Part shown: piece by piece, positions 27,480 to 36,754 of the stretch
Layout of the letters: each line of letters starts with the position of its first letter
Numbering within the stretch: position 1 is the stretch's first letter
Assembly: GCA_016784605.1 (NCBI GenBank)
Contig: JADHUI010000021.1
Coordinates: 1 to 44,944 of the forward strand
Length of the DNA: 44,944 nucleotides
Direction: 5' to 3'
Origin: Fidelibacterota bacterium
Lineage (GTDB): Bacteria; Fidelibacterota; Marinisomatia; Marinisomatales; UBA1611
Notes under the pieces: generated by a model
What the model saw: the letters and a program-made list of their open reading frames with translations, nothing else
The model's database searches: none
What the model was told of the DNA's origin: nothing
Program-made: the position numbers and the translations under genes

Positions 27480-28406
27480 ATGGCTGTACCCGCCATTCAA
27501 ATATCTGGATTAAAAAAATCCTACGATGATGTCCATGCTTTAAATGGTGTAAATATTCAGATAGAACAAGGTCAATTTTTCGGATTACTGGGTCCGAATG
27601 GCGCAGGGAAAACGACAACAATTAATATATTAACCGGGTTGGTTCGGCGAGGTGAAGGTGAATCCAAAATCATGGGGAAAGATACGGTTAAAGATTACCG
27701 TTTTACACGATCACAAGTAGGCATTGCGGCGCAGGAGTTATCGGTTGATTGGTTTTTCCCAATTGAAAAACTACTCTATTTCCAGGCTGGGTATTATGGT
27801 ATTCCTAAGCAAAAAGCAAAACTGCAAATTGATCAATTATTAGATCGGATGGGTTTAACCGAAAAAAAGGATTCTCGTTTACGTCAATTATCAGGAGGAA
27901 TGAAACGCAGATTTCAATTAGCTAAAGCGTTGGTTCATGATCCGAATATTATTATTCTGGATGAACCCACTGCTGGAGTTGATGTTGAACTCAGACACGA
28001 TTTATGGCAATATTTACGTGACCTTCATGCAGCAGGAAAAACTATTTTGTTAACGACGCATTATATTGAAGAAGCTGAATTGTTATGTGAAAAAGTAGCT
28101 ATTATTGATCAAGGCAAAATATTAAAAGAAGGAACTCCGAAGGAATTAACACGCGAATTAGGTCAATCTGGGATTACGATTCATTTGTCAGGTTATGATG
28201 AAAAATTAATTCCATGCCTGAGCGATTATTCTTACACACAAGAAGAAAATCGTTTACATTTTTCTGTGGATGATCCTGATTCTTCTTTGCCAGATATTAT
28301 TAAACAAATCAGTTCTTGTGATATTCATATACAAAGTGTGGAATCTTCATCCTCTTCACTAGAAGATGTTTTTCTTCATTTAACTGGAAAAGGAATCAAC
28401 CAATGA
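27480..28406 (+). CDS. ABC transporter ATP-binding protein (drug/polysaccharide export type)
   Basis: 308 aa. Walker A GPNGAGKTTT (about 37-46), signature LSGGMKRRFQLAKALV, Walker B IIILDEPTAGVD and H-loop TTHYIEEAE are intact. The layout and C-terminal ~80-residue extension are those of DrrA/NodI-like exporter ATPases. It partners with the ABC-2 permease that overlaps its stop by 4 nt. The exported substrate cannot be told from sequence. Confidence 0.95.
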   Translation: MAVPAIQISGLKKSYDDVHALNGVNIQIEQGQFFGLLGPNGAGKTTTINILTGLVRRGEGESKIMGKDTVKDYRFTRSQVGIAAQELSVDWFFPIEKLLYFQAGYYGIPKQKAKLQIDQLLDRMGLTEKKDSRLRQLSGGMKRRFQLAKALVHDPNIIILDEPTAGVDVELRHDLWQYLRDLHAAGKTILLTTHYIEEAELLCEKVAIIDQGKILKEGTPKELTRELGQSGITIHLSGYDEKLIPCLSDYSYTQEENRLHFSVDDPDSSLPDIIKQISSCDIHIQSVESSSSSLEDVFLHLTGKGINQ

Positions 28407-29164
28407 ATTGGGTCGGACTTTGGACCTTAATAAACCGTGAAGTAGGACGTTTCTTATCTGTTTATAAACAAACGATTCTTCCTGGCATTATTTCATCCGG
28501 ATTATATATTGTCGTCTTTGGTTTTACCTTAGAACAACGCATCTCTCATATTGATGGTATCCCCTATACTTTATTTATTTTGCCAGGGCTTATTATGATG
28601 ACAACATTAACAAATGCAACATCCAATACCGCATCATCTATGCTTCAAATGAAACTGCTGCAACAATTACCTGATTTGTTAACCGCACCATTATCCGGTT
28701 TAGAAATTTCTTTAGCCTATATCATTGGCGGAACTTTACGTGGGTTTATTAATGGACTCATGGTTATGCTCATTGGCATTTTGCTTATTGATATGCCTGT
28801 TCAAAACCCGCTGGGAACCATTGGATTCATTTTTCTTGTATCGTGGGCTTTTGCGAGTATGGGATTATTGCTTGGACAATTAGCTGACACTTGGGATCAT
28901 TTGGCCACTATGCAAAATTTCTTTTTAACGCCATTGAGCTTTTTGGGTGGCATATTTTATTCGATTAAAATGCTACCAAGTTGGGCGCAGACTATTAGTT
29001 TTTTCAATCCCATTTATTATATGATTAATGGAATCCGACATACAATTTTAGGTGTCTCTGACTCCGATCCCTTGATTAGTTTTTTTATGGCATTATCCAT
29101 GACTATTTTATTTTCACTATCTGCGATACTCGTGATGAATAGCGGGAAAAAAATTAAACTCTAA
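28403..29164 (+). CDS. ABC-2 type exporter permease
   Basis: 253 aa, six hydrophobic segments. The N-terminal amphipathic helix (WTLINREVGRFLSVYKQTILPG) and the C-terminal FLTPLSFLGGIFYSIKMLP segment are typical of NodJ/DrrB-like permeases. It overlaps the ATPase gene by 4 nt. A beta-barrel gene follows 5 nt later, so the unit could be an inner-membrane exporter linked to an outer-membrane protein. Confidence 0.93.
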   Translation: MNWVGLWTLINREVGRFLSVYKQTILPGIISSGLYIVVFGFTLEQRISHIDGIPYTLFILPGLIMMTTLTNATSNTASSMLQMKLLQQLPDLLTAPLSGLEISLAYIIGGTLRGFINGLMVMLIGILLIDMPVQNPLGTIGFIFLVSWAFASMGLLLGQLADTWDHLATMQNFFLTPLSFLGGIFYSIKMLPSWAQTISFFNPIYYMINGIRHTILGVSDSDPLISFFMALSMTILFSLSAILVMNSGKKIKL

Positions 29165-29169
29165 GTTGT

Positions 29170-29895
29170 ATGAAATATTTCGGACTCATTGTTTTATTCT
29201 ATACGTTCGCATTTGCTCATGATCCTAATAAAGATGAAACTCCATCATGGACATATTATTCTCGATTTAGTTTTGTTCAGGATGTAGATCAGCAAGTTGG
29301 GGGAGGCTTTTACGCTCGTTTAAAAAGGATAAAAGGGAATCAATTTAATGATATTCGGTTATTTGGGAATGCGTTGGCAAATGATCAATATGTGTATTTA
29401 AGACATAAATCCAGTCAAATACTTACATCCTACCCGAATGTATATCGATTTACCGCGGTCTCTTATGAAAAAAACACACTGGCCAATGTTTCTTTACGAT
29501 ATCATTATAATAATGGGTTAGGGTATTTTCTCCAAAAAAACAATCAAGGTAATATGACTGCTGAATTGGGACTCGCTTATGATATGTCGGATTATTTAAA
29601 TGACACATGGAAAACATCTTATATCAAATCGGCCTTTACGTGGGATACACAATTATTAAATTTTGAAACCAAATTAGAATTAGAATACTTTTCCCAAATA
29701 AGTGATATTGCTGATTCTGATTTAACGCGATTTCAGGCATTGGGGGAAGTACAATATCCCTTAACCAAATCAATTTATTTATTTGTATCTTTTATTCAAG
29801 AATTATCTAAAGATGCTTCATTTAATCCAAAAGCAACCACAATCTCCTACTCCATTGGTTGGGAAAAACCACTCTTCGGGAAACTGTTAAAATGA
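29170..29895 (+). CDS. DUF481-like outer-membrane beta-barrel protein
   Basis: 241 aa with a signal peptide (KYFGLIVLFYTFAFA). The mature part is a chain of alternating amphipathic strands (for example NVSLRYHYNNGLGYFLQ, NFETKLELEYFSQIS, ISYSIGWEKPLF), as in DUF481/YdiY-type barrels. It sits in an operon with an ABC exporter and a CsgG-like protein. No catalytic residues seen. It overlaps the next gene by 4 nt at the chosen start of that gene. Confidence 0.7.
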   Translation: MKYFGLIVLFYTFAFAHDPNKDETPSWTYYSRFSFVQDVDQQVGGGFYARLKRIKGNQFNDIRLFGNALANDQYVYLRHKSSQILTSYPNVYRFTAVSYEKNTLANVSLRYHYNNGLGYFLQKNNQGNMTAELGLAYDMSDYLNDTWKTSYIKSAFTWDTQLLNFETKLELEYFSQISDIADSDLTRFQALGEVQYPLTKSIYLFVSFIQELSKDASFNPKATTISYSIGWEKPLFGKLLK

Positions 29896-31319
29896 AATAC
29901 TTCCTTTTAATCCTTCATTTAGCTCTTCTCCCTCTTACGGGGCAAGAGAACGAATTAACTTTGGAAAGAAAAAAGTTAATCATTTTACCTGCAGATTCAG
30001 GCCCAGAATCCATGGGGCAAAAAATAACGAATATAGTAAGTGGGGAAGCTGTGCAACTCGGTCGTTTTGATATTATTGACCGATCTCATTTAGAAGCCAT
30101 ATTAGAAGAACAAAAACTTCACCTTTCGGGCTTAATAGACGAAAATCAAGTTGTAGAAATTGGTGAAATGGCCGCAGCTGAAGAAGCATTATTCATTAAA
30201 ATTATTGCTTATAATCAAAAGGGTGTTCCACCAAAAGAAAAAGTTAAAAAGAAAGAAAAAGATGAAGAAGATGATTCTTTATTTGAATGGATTGTAAAAG
30301 AAACTGTCACGGCTGTCATAGATGAAAAATTAGAAGGTGTTGAGCGATATCCATACAATATTCAAACCACCATCCAAGCTGAAGTGCGTTTAATTAATAT
30401 TAAAACAGGGAAATCAAAACACTCTTTCAAATTGTATGGACATTATACAGGTGGCACAAAAGCAGAATCATTCACCCGCGCTTTAAGGTCCATGCGCTGG
30501 CAAATTCGCACTAAATTAAAAACTTTATATATTTTATCCAGTGAAATTGTAGAGCTGAATGGAAAAGAAATTACAATTCTGTCTGGCAAAAATTTAGGAT
30601 TACGAAAAGGGGCTATCTTTGAAATTGCATCAAACGATCGCAAAAAAACATATAAAGGAAAATCGATTACCATTCCAGGAAAACCAAGGGGTCTTGCCCG
30701 CATAACTGAGGTAGGTCCTGATGCGAGTATTGCAAAAATTGTCCGAAAATGGAGACCCATTAAAGAAGGGAATAAAGCGTACGAAATAATATCATCTCCA
30801 AGTGTGAATGAACTCGCATTTTCTTATAATGAAAGCCCTGGAATGCAAATGATGATTCAACATTGGATTAATCCATTTGCACCATTTTCAATGAGCGTCT
30901 CAGGGCAAATTGGGACATTCACTGATAGTCGTAATGAAACGACTGGACAATTTGGATTTGGATTTGGATTTGGGTATAAACTATTTCAATTAGGCCCCAT
31001 TGGGAATGCTTTACGTTTCCATATCCCCATTGATTTTGCTTTAAAGAGTGATGATGCTGATCATCTTGCTTCAGCAACGATCCTATCTCCTATGATTGGT
31101 TGGGAGACTTCCATTCTTATTGGAAAATCAAAAGATTTAGTCATATCTGTATTTACTATTCCAAAGAGTACATTTGGAGAATGGACTTATACTGAACAGT
31201 CCGATTCAGATAGTGAAGAGTCCACAACTGTTGATGCATTTTGGAATGGGGAAGCACCTACAGTTGATTTAACGGGGCTTTTTCTAAGCGTTGGAATTCG
31301 ATTTATTAATATTCGATAA
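29892..31319 (+). CDS. CsgG-like secretion-channel family protein with extended C-terminus
   Basis: 475 aa from ATG 29892 (ATGA overlap and signal peptide KYFLLILHLALLPLTGQ). The N-terminal half is CsgG/TolB-N-like: KLIILPADSGPESMGQKITNIVSGEAVQLGRFDIIDRSHLEAILEEQ. An acidic-lysine insert (about 118-140) interrupts the domain. The C-terminal half is beta-rich with a glycine/phenylalanine strand region (TTGQFGFGFGFGYK), suggesting a barrel. CsgG proteins form outer-membrane export channels, but the typical lipobox cysteine is not obvious. Its operon partners are the exporter and the DUF481 barrel. Confidence 0.65.
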   Translation: MKYFLLILHLALLPLTGQENELTLERKKLIILPADSGPESMGQKITNIVSGEAVQLGRFDIIDRSHLEAILEEQKLHLSGLIDENQVVEIGEMAAAEEALFIKIIAYNQKGVPPKEKVKKKEKDEEDDSLFEWIVKETVTAVIDEKLEGVERYPYNIQTTIQAEVRLINIKTGKSKHSFKLYGHYTGGTKAESFTRALRSMRWQIRTKLKTLYILSSEIVELNGKEITILSGKNLGLRKGAIFEIASNDRKKTYKGKSITIPGKPRGLARITEVGPDASIAKIVRKWRPIKEGNKAYEIISSPSVNELAFSYNESPGMQMMIQHWINPFAPFSMSVSGQIGTFTDSRNETTGQFGFGFGFGYKLFQLGPIGNALRFHIPIDFALKSDDADHLASATILSPMIGWETSILIGKSKDLVISVFTIPKSTFGEWTYTEQSDSDSEESTTVDAFWNGEAPTVDLTGLFLSVGIRFINIR

Positions 31320-31320
31320 T

Positions 31321-31692
31321 CTATTCAGTAACTGGTTCATAAATTGCAATGCGATTTTGATCCAAATCATAAAATTCTGCCCACCAACCAATATCTTCCG
31401 TGATTTGGGTTCGAGGAATATGCACGTTTCCCCCAGCTTCTTTCACGCGTAATAAAATAGCCTTAATTCCTTCTGACCCATCTAAAAAGATTGTTGTTCC
31501 GTTTTTCGGAGCAATATATCCAGGATCTTCAACCAATGCACCACCAACATTTTCATGAGGAATCATACCCATATTGGATGACCCAATTTGCATAATTCTA
31601 ATGTCTGTTCTTAAAACATGATTATAAAAAGTGACTGCTCTTTTAAGATTTGAAACTGGAATTTCAAACCACGTTATAACATTTTTTTTCAT
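31321..31692 (-). CDS. Glyoxalase/VOC family protein
   Basis: 123 aa, a single vicinal-oxygen-chelate fold: ITWFEIPVSNLKRAVTFYNHVL at the start and GWWAEFYDLDQNRIAIYEP at the end, the glyoxalase/bleomycin-resistance style. The usual metal ligands cannot be fully assigned, so activity is uncertain. It lies 8 nt after the 977-aa gene start region boundary on the same strand, as the last gene of that minus-strand group, and is convergent with the CsgG-like gene (1-nt gap). Confidence 0.85.
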   Translation of the reverse strand: MKKNVITWFEIPVSNLKRAVTFYNHVLRTDIRIMQIGSSNMGMIPHENVGGALVEDPGYIAPKNGTTIFLDGSEGIKAILLRVKEAGGNVHIPRTQITEDIGWWAEFYDLDQNRIAIYEPVTE

Positions 31693-31700
31693 TAGATTTA

Positions 31701-34634
31701 TTAAAACGGATTAATAAGTGTTAATCGAAAATAGGTTTCCGGGTTACTATTCTCGCTTTGCCATTCTTTGAATTCTTGAGCCTTTCCGTATCCCAATACA
31801 AACAGAGGAAGGTTCATAAATTTAATGGCCGCTCTTAATTCATATCCAGCTGTAATGACCATATCGTCTTTAGTTTCATCTTTAGAGTACCAAGCATTAC
31901 CAAAATCAGAAATAAAGGCAAAAGATAAATCGCTTACTTGAAATCCGATGGCTTGAACAATATTCGCTTTTATTCCTGGTGTTCGAAATTCCACTGTTCC
32001 CATAAATGCCGTATCTCCTAATCGTATTTGGTCCCATCCACGAAGACTCATATTCTCTTTCCATGGTGTAGTTCGGCCCATCATATAAAAATTATAATCT
32101 TGAGTAAGGCCAATTTGCTCCTGATTTGGATAATTATCTCCCTTTAATGCTTCCCCTTTCAATCGCCCATAAAGAGCAAAGGGGCCTAATGGAACATTTT
32201 TAAACATGTCCAATGAAAATATATCGTACGTAAAGTCTCCCCAGATTTTTTCATCTACTTTATAATAAGACGCTGAAAAGCCATGGCCATTTTTAGGCAA
32301 AAGAAAATCATCAAGTTGTGGACGACGATTTAGCCATGAATAGCGCACATAAAAAGATCCTTCTTTCCCAGACTCTGGCTCCGGTAACCCATTGTCAGAA
32401 TAAATAAGGGATATTTCATTCTCTTCATCGATGGGTGTAAAAGCTGTTCGATTTAAAAATTGGATTCCCCAATTCACACGATGGTTTGAATAAGAATTTT
32501 TCCCAAAATTAAATGGTGTTTTCCCCCAGAATGACCAACCATCATACACCTCCACCAAGCCACTTCTACTGTCATCATACGGACGCCATGTATAATTAAT
32601 ATTATCATAATAATTGAAGCCCCAAAATCCACGTAAAATTGCATGTTCGGCATTTTGGTATTGAATCATAGTTGCCGTAATGTCATAATCCGTAAAAAAT
32701 GTTCCTGCAAATGTATGGCGTCCTGTGGCATCAGTCCACACACCTATACTTGTTAAACTATTATTATCTGGTAAAATAATGGCTTGCAATAAATTAATAT
32801 GGCGATAAAATCCATATTTTTCAGGAGCCGTCAATGGAATTATTCTATTGGGGTCAACATGGACAATGGGAGAGTCGGGTGATTTTGTTCGCCAACTTGA
32901 ATAATTGTCTCGAATGTTTAATGAAATAATATCTGCTTTTCTTTCAGGTGAAATATCCGCCACTCGAACCGAATCAGCATTGGGTAATGTTATGGCTGTA
33001 ACGGCCGTTTTATCCCGATTCCAAGATGTACTCCACACTGCTTCACCCACATCCGTATTTTGAATTTCAGTTTTAGATTCTAAATCATAGGTATAAATAT
33101 TGGGTGTGCCACCTGCATGGGATGTATAAGTTATTTTCAAACCATTTGGATGCCATAATGGTAAATAGTCCACATCCGGGCGGTCCGTTATAACAAACTC
33201 TTCACCAGATTCAACTGTTAAAATATGAATATCAACATTTCCATCCGGCCCAGATTGAGCATAAGCAATTTGCCTTCCATCAGGACTCCAAGATGGTGAA
33301 ATAATTTGATCATCATCCGTATAGTGAGTCATCTGCTTAATGTCAGATCCATCGGGATTCATTGAAAACAGATTTGATGTACTCGCTTCATGTGCTACAA
33401 AACAGATTTTTTCGCCAGATGGATGCCACACGGGAAAGCTGGCTCTTCGGGATGATGTGAGGCGCGTTTTTTTCTTTGACTCTACATCAACAGACATAAT
33501 ATCCCACACTAAGGATTGATTTTTTCCATAGCGCCATTTTGCATATAGGATCGTTTTGTCATCCGGCGACACATCGATATAAGGGTGAATTCTTCCAAAA
33601 TCCAGTTCTGTTAATTTCCAGATAGGTTTCAATTTTTTAATTTTTGCTTTTTTCTTTTTTGCTTTTTTTATTGCTTTCTTTCTTTCTTTCTTTTCTGATG
33701 CTGTATCTCTTGTGGCCACCATTAAAGATATATCTCGTTGCTTCTTTCCTTTCTGTCCTACAAGAGCTGTTTTTAAACTATCGGAAAAATAATCAAAGCC
33801 AAAAACTTTTTTACCTGGGAGTGTATGAATGCGTCCCACTTCTTCTAATACTTCCTTCTGTGCGCGAACGCCAAAAAAGTACGTATTCATTTGTCTTCGC
33901 CAATCTTCGGTAAATTGTTTTAGTGTAATACCTGTATGTTTCTCAAACGCTTTTTTGAAATCTAACAATCCCATTTCATTTCGATCATTTAATACTTTAA
34001 CAATAGTGGAATCTCCAAATCTGTCTGCCCAATAAAGACTTTTTGAAAAACCATCATTGTGTGGATCTTTAATTTTATGAACCGTTCCTTTTATTACATG
34101 AGATTTGTGAGATAAATCATAACGGTGAGGGCGCCATCTTTCTGTAAAATATTCCGCTAATCCTTCAACCACCCAGCCGGGAATACCTGAAAACATCATA
34201 TCCATTCCGCGGGGAAGCCATGTTTTAGTTACATTAAAAAAGACAATATGTTGAAGTTCATGCGCTAAAACGGTCCGTAGCCATTTTTCATCTTCTGTCC
34301 ATACAGCAACTTCATTTTGATCCACCCAAATAACTGTATGGTTGCTAGGCATGGCAAAACCATTCATAATTTCATCTTCTGCCGTAAAAACAATATCTAT
34401 TCGTGGTAATGTATCTAATCCAACTTGTTCCATAAGTGTGGGGCGAACTTGTTCTGCAATAGATGCCCCTTGCTGGGCAATTTTTTCTATTCCATTATGG
34501 TAATGAATATTGAAATGCTCAGATTTGATTGTTTTCCACTCTAATTCCGGATGGACTCTTCCGCTCATCATCCAAGCGCCGGTAGCCCATACACTATTTA
34601 AGGTCATTACCAAAATAATCATTTTTTTCATCAT
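31701..34634 (-). CDS. Metallopeptidase (MA-type)/WD40-like propeller/outer-membrane barrel protein
   Basis: 977 aa with a signal sequence (about 1-20). First comes a gluzincin peptidase domain with HELQH (125-129) and a downstream glutamate in WVVEGLAEYF (157). A Lys-rich linker (about 312-335) follows, then a TolB-like PD40 propeller with repeats such as PVWHPSGEKICFVAHE, PSWSPDGRQIAYAQS and PLWHPNGLKITYTSH. The last ~400 residues form an outer-membrane barrel of BamA/surface-antigen style (NFGKNSYSNHRVNWG, final TYFRLTLINPF). Probably an outer-membrane protease exposed to the periplasm. The HAD gene upstream overlaps its ATG by 4 nt. Confidence 0.85.
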   Translation of the reverse strand: MMKKMIILVMTLNSVWATGAWMMSGRVHPELEWKTIKSEHFNIHYHNGIEKIAQQGASIAEQVRPTLMEQVGLDTLPRIDIVFTAEDEIMNGFAMPSNHTVIWVDQNEVAVWTEDEKWLRTVLAHELQHIVFFNVTKTWLPRGMDMMFSGIPGWVVEGLAEYFTERWRPHRYDLSHKSHVIKGTVHKIKDPHNDGFSKSLYWADRFGDSTIVKVLNDRNEMGLLDFKKAFEKHTGITLKQFTEDWRRQMNTYFFGVRAQKEVLEEVGRIHTLPGKKVFGFDYFSDSLKTALVGQKGKKQRDISLMVATRDTASEKKERKKAIKKAKKKKAKIKKLKPIWKLTELDFGRIHPYIDVSPDDKTILYAKWRYGKNQSLVWDIMSVDVESKKKTRLTSSRRASFPVWHPSGEKICFVAHEASTSNLFSMNPDGSDIKQMTHYTDDDQIISPSWSPDGRQIAYAQSGPDGNVDIHILTVESGEEFVITDRPDVDYLPLWHPNGLKITYTSHAGGTPNIYTYDLESKTEIQNTDVGEAVWSTSWNRDKTAVTAITLPNADSVRVADISPERKADIISLNIRDNYSSWRTKSPDSPIVHVDPNRIIPLTAPEKYGFYRHINLLQAIILPDNNSLTSIGVWTDATGRHTFAGTFFTDYDITATMIQYQNAEHAILRGFWGFNYYDNINYTWRPYDDSRSGLVEVYDGWSFWGKTPFNFGKNSYSNHRVNWGIQFLNRTAFTPIDEENEISLIYSDNGLPEPESGKEGSFYVRYSWLNRRPQLDDFLLPKNGHGFSASYYKVDEKIWGDFTYDIFSLDMFKNVPLGPFALYGRLKGEALKGDNYPNQEQIGLTQDYNFYMMGRTTPWKENMSLRGWDQIRLGDTAFMGTVEFRTPGIKANIVQAIGFQVSDLSFAFISDFGNAWYSKDETKDDMVITAGYELRAAIKFMNLPLFVLGYGKAQEFKEWQSENSNPETYFRLTLINPF

Positions 34635-35242
34635 TGTATTTTTAATACTCCAAACGGTTCTAATTCATTTTTTAATTGATCCACATTCTTAAAATGGATT
34701 CCATTCATGCCCACTGAAATGGCTGCATCAATATTCTCTTTTAAATCGTCAATAAAAATGCATCTTTCGGGTAATGTTTTTGCCATCGCACATGCTTTAT
34801 GGTAAATGGCAGGATCTGGTTTTCTTAATCCTACATCGAACGAATACACCGCCCCATCTACTTGATGCGGAAATTGATAGGCATGTATTTCCGTTTCAAT
34901 ATGCATGGGATTTGTATTGGACAATAGCCATGTTTTTGATGATTTAGCCACAGACTTTAAAACGTCGATTACCTCTGTTTCACCTACAATTAACTGGGAC
35001 CAAGCATCCCAAAATTGTAAAGATGTTAATCCATTATGTGAAGGAAGATTCTTTAAATAGGCTTGATAAAACCCTTCATCTGGGATAAAACCTTTTTCAT
35101 ATTTATCGTGGGCATCTTTAGGAAAAGCATTTTGTATATCTTCTATTGTTAAGCCTGTGTATTGAGCTAATTGTTGAATGGTTGTTTCGGGTGATATCGT
35201 TAACAAAACACCCCCAATATCAAAAAATACGGTATCTATCAT
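34631..35242 (-). CDS. HAD-superfamily (subfamily IA) hydrolase
   Basis: 203 aa from ATG 35242, which follows the glycosylase stop by 4 nt; an upstream in-frame ATG (35266) would overlap that gene. Motif I reads VFFDIGGVLL, so the second aspartate of DxD is glycine, as in several YihX-like HADs. Motif II is LLSNTNP, motif III is in LRKPDP, and motif IV is FIDDLKENI. Probably a phosphatase or an enzyme with altered general acid. Its place between a DNA glycosylase and an envelope protease says little about substrate. Confidence 0.85.
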   Translation of the reverse strand: MIDTVFFDIGGVLLTISPETTIQQLAQYTGLTIEDIQNAFPKDAHDKYEKGFIPDEGFYQAYLKNLPSHNGLTSLQFWDAWSQLIVGETEVIDVLKSVAKSSKTWLLSNTNPMHIETEIHAYQFPHQVDGAVYSFDVGLRKPDPAIYHKACAMAKTLPERCIFIDDLKENIDAAISVGMNGIHFKNVDQLKNELEPFGVLKIQ

Positions 35243-35246
35243 ATAT

Positions 35247-35885
35247 TTACCATTCAAAGGGACCATCTACTACTTTCCAAAAATAGAGACTCATGATAGT
35301 TCTATATGGTTTCCATTTCTCTGCTCTTTTTTCCATATCTTTGTGTTTAGGTAATTCATTTAATTTGAAAAATTGCTGAAATCCTTTTTGAACACCTAAA
35401 TCCCCCGTTGGAAATACATCCGGACGATTTAGTGTAAACATGAGAAACATTTGAGCTGTCCAAGGTCCAACTCCTTTAATAGAAACCAACTTTTCTATAA
35501 TTGTTTTATCATCCCATTGATCAATTTTATCAGAATCAATGATTCCATCCTCAAATGCTTTAGCAATATTTTTTACATAATTGGCTTTTGCATTTGATAA
35601 TCCAACCGATCGTAGAGTTTCGTGATCCGTTTTTAGAACATCAGTTGGCGTTGGGTATTCTTTCCCGTCATAAAGTGCAATAAATCGATCAGAAATGGTT
35701 TTAGCTGCTTTCCCACTTAATTGTTGATAAATAATAGCTCGCGCTAATGATTTAAAATAATTGGTTTCCCGATTTAATTCTGTTAATTCAAGTTGATCAA
35801 TTAAAGGATGTATTTCAGGATCGGCTTTTTTGAGTGTTGCTAATGCATTCGCAACATTATACCCATTTCTACTTTCCGCAGACAT
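35247..35885 (-). CDS. DNA-3-methyladenine glycosylase II (HhH-GPD)
   Basis: Base-excision repair enzyme removing alkylated purines. The HhH motif is LVSIKGVGPWTAQMFLMF, and the catalytic aspartate is in FPTGDLGVQKG. RAIIYQQLSGKAA is the AlkA/MAG signature. There is no zinc or iron-sulphur cluster. About 212 aa from the ATG at 35885 (MSAESR), which overlaps the methyltransferase stop by 17 nt. The longer frame to 35936 starts inside that gene and is less likely. The upstream gene is a methyltransferase; together they may be a small repair/modification group, but this is loose. Confidence 0.9.
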   Translation of the reverse strand: MSAESRNGYNVANALATLKKADPEIHPLIDQLELTELNRETNYFKSLARAIIYQQLSGKAAKTISDRFIALYDGKEYPTPTDVLKTDHETLRSVGLSNAKANYVKNIAKAFEDGIIDSDKIDQWDDKTIIEKLVSIKGVGPWTAQMFLMFTLNRPDVFPTGDLGVQKGFQQFFKLNELPKHKDMEKRAEKWKPYRTIMSLYFWKVVDGPFEW

Positions 35886-36615
35886 AAATCTGGTAATCGC
35901 TTTCTTCATTGAATGGGGATTTATCATGATTCCCATATTTATTCAAAATGGTAAATCCAGCTTCACTGAGCAAACGATCCATTGTATCGGGGTAAATCAT
36001 ATTCATATCAAATTCGAACAAAGTCGCTTTTTCCATCTTTTCTTTATAAAAATACCACCAAATATGATTGATTTGTGTTTCGTCGTTGTAATGATTTCTT
36101 TCTTTAACCATTCCTTTTGAACCATCTTCGGGCCAAGTAAAATTTGTGACGTGATATAATTTATTTTCATCTTTATATAAAAAACTTGGATCAGGAATAA
36201 ATAAATCAATAACAAATTTCCCATCAGTAGATAAGTGCGTGTAAACAGAATCCAAACATTTGGATGCATCTTCATTTGTTAATAAATGAAAGAATGAATT
36301 AAATCCAATAAAGATGAAATCATATTTTTCATTCAACGAAAAATCACGCATATCTCCCAATATGACATTCCCAATAAATCCTTTAGATTGGATTTTATCA
36401 TTTGCATAATCTACATATTCAGGACTAGAGTCCACTCCCAAATAAGGATGCCCCTTATCCATTATTTCTACAGCTAATCTTCCAGTTCCTGCTGCTAACT
36501 CTAATACAGATCCGCCAATCTCATCAGCCAATCCCGTGATAAAATCTACATCATTATTTTTCCACCAATTTACCGCATCGTATAGGGCGGGCTCTGAATA
36601 AATATTTCGACTCAT
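35869..36615 (-). CDS. Class I SAM-dependent methyltransferase
   Basis: 248 aa. Motif I is VLELAAGTGRLA (about 34-45), followed by the acidic ribose-binding LGVDSSPEYVDYA and the ILGDMRDF motif. The fold is that of small-molecule methyltransferases; no DNA-methylase catalytic motif (NPPY/DPPY) is seen. The substrate is unknown. It is the first gene of the minus-strand group and is divergent from the accessory operon at 36801, sharing the 185-bp promoter region. Confidence 0.85.
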   Translation of the reverse strand: MSRNIYSEPALYDAVNWWKNNDVDFITGLADEIGGSVLELAAGTGRLAVEIMDKGHPYLGVDSSPEYVDYANDKIQSKGFIGNVILGDMRDFSLNEKYDFIFIGFNSFFHLLTNEDASKCLDSVYTHLSTDGKFVIDLFIPDPSFLYKDENKLYHVTNFTWPEDGSKGMVKERNHYNDETQINHIWWYFYKEKMEKATLFEFDMNMIYPDTMDRLLSEAGFTILNKYGNHDKSPFNEESDYQIYVCGK

Positions 36616-36706
36616 AATTGCGAAGAAGTTACTGAAGTATTTTGAGATTATATTTCTGTATTATCGTCAATAAAATAAATTATTTTCAATTATTTATAAA
36701 AAACTA

Positions 36707-36735
36707 TTGTTAAGTTATGTTTAACGTTGTAGTAT
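36707..36735 (+). promoter_or_regulatory. Probable promoter of the 36.8-43.9 kb operon
   Basis: TTGTTA (36707-36712) and TAGTAT (36730-36735) are spaced 17 bp apart and point at the RQC-HRDC gene. The -35 overlaps the first of two operator-like palindromes and the second lies just past the expected start site, which fits a repressed promoter. The hexamers match consensus only moderately. Confidence 0.5.
36709..36725. promoter_or_regulatory. Operator-like palindrome 1 (GTTAA-N7-TTAAC)
   Basis: A perfect 5-bp inverted repeat with a 7-bp spacer. The same arrangement, with identical half-sites, recurs 46 bp downstream. The outer bases also agree between copies (GTTAAG ... TTTAACG). It overlaps the proposed -35. 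The likely binder is the XRE protein encoded at 37506, since such repressors bind paired short palindromes. Confidence 0.7.
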
Positions 36736-36754
36736 TGATAAGCGTTACTTACCT

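Noticed and set aside
33640-33700. Simple-sequence T/C-rich tract as a possible phase-variation repeat
   Set aside because: It is the antisense of the Lys codons in the 977-aa protein, with mixed AAA/AAG/AGA/GCA codons and no uniform repeat unit.
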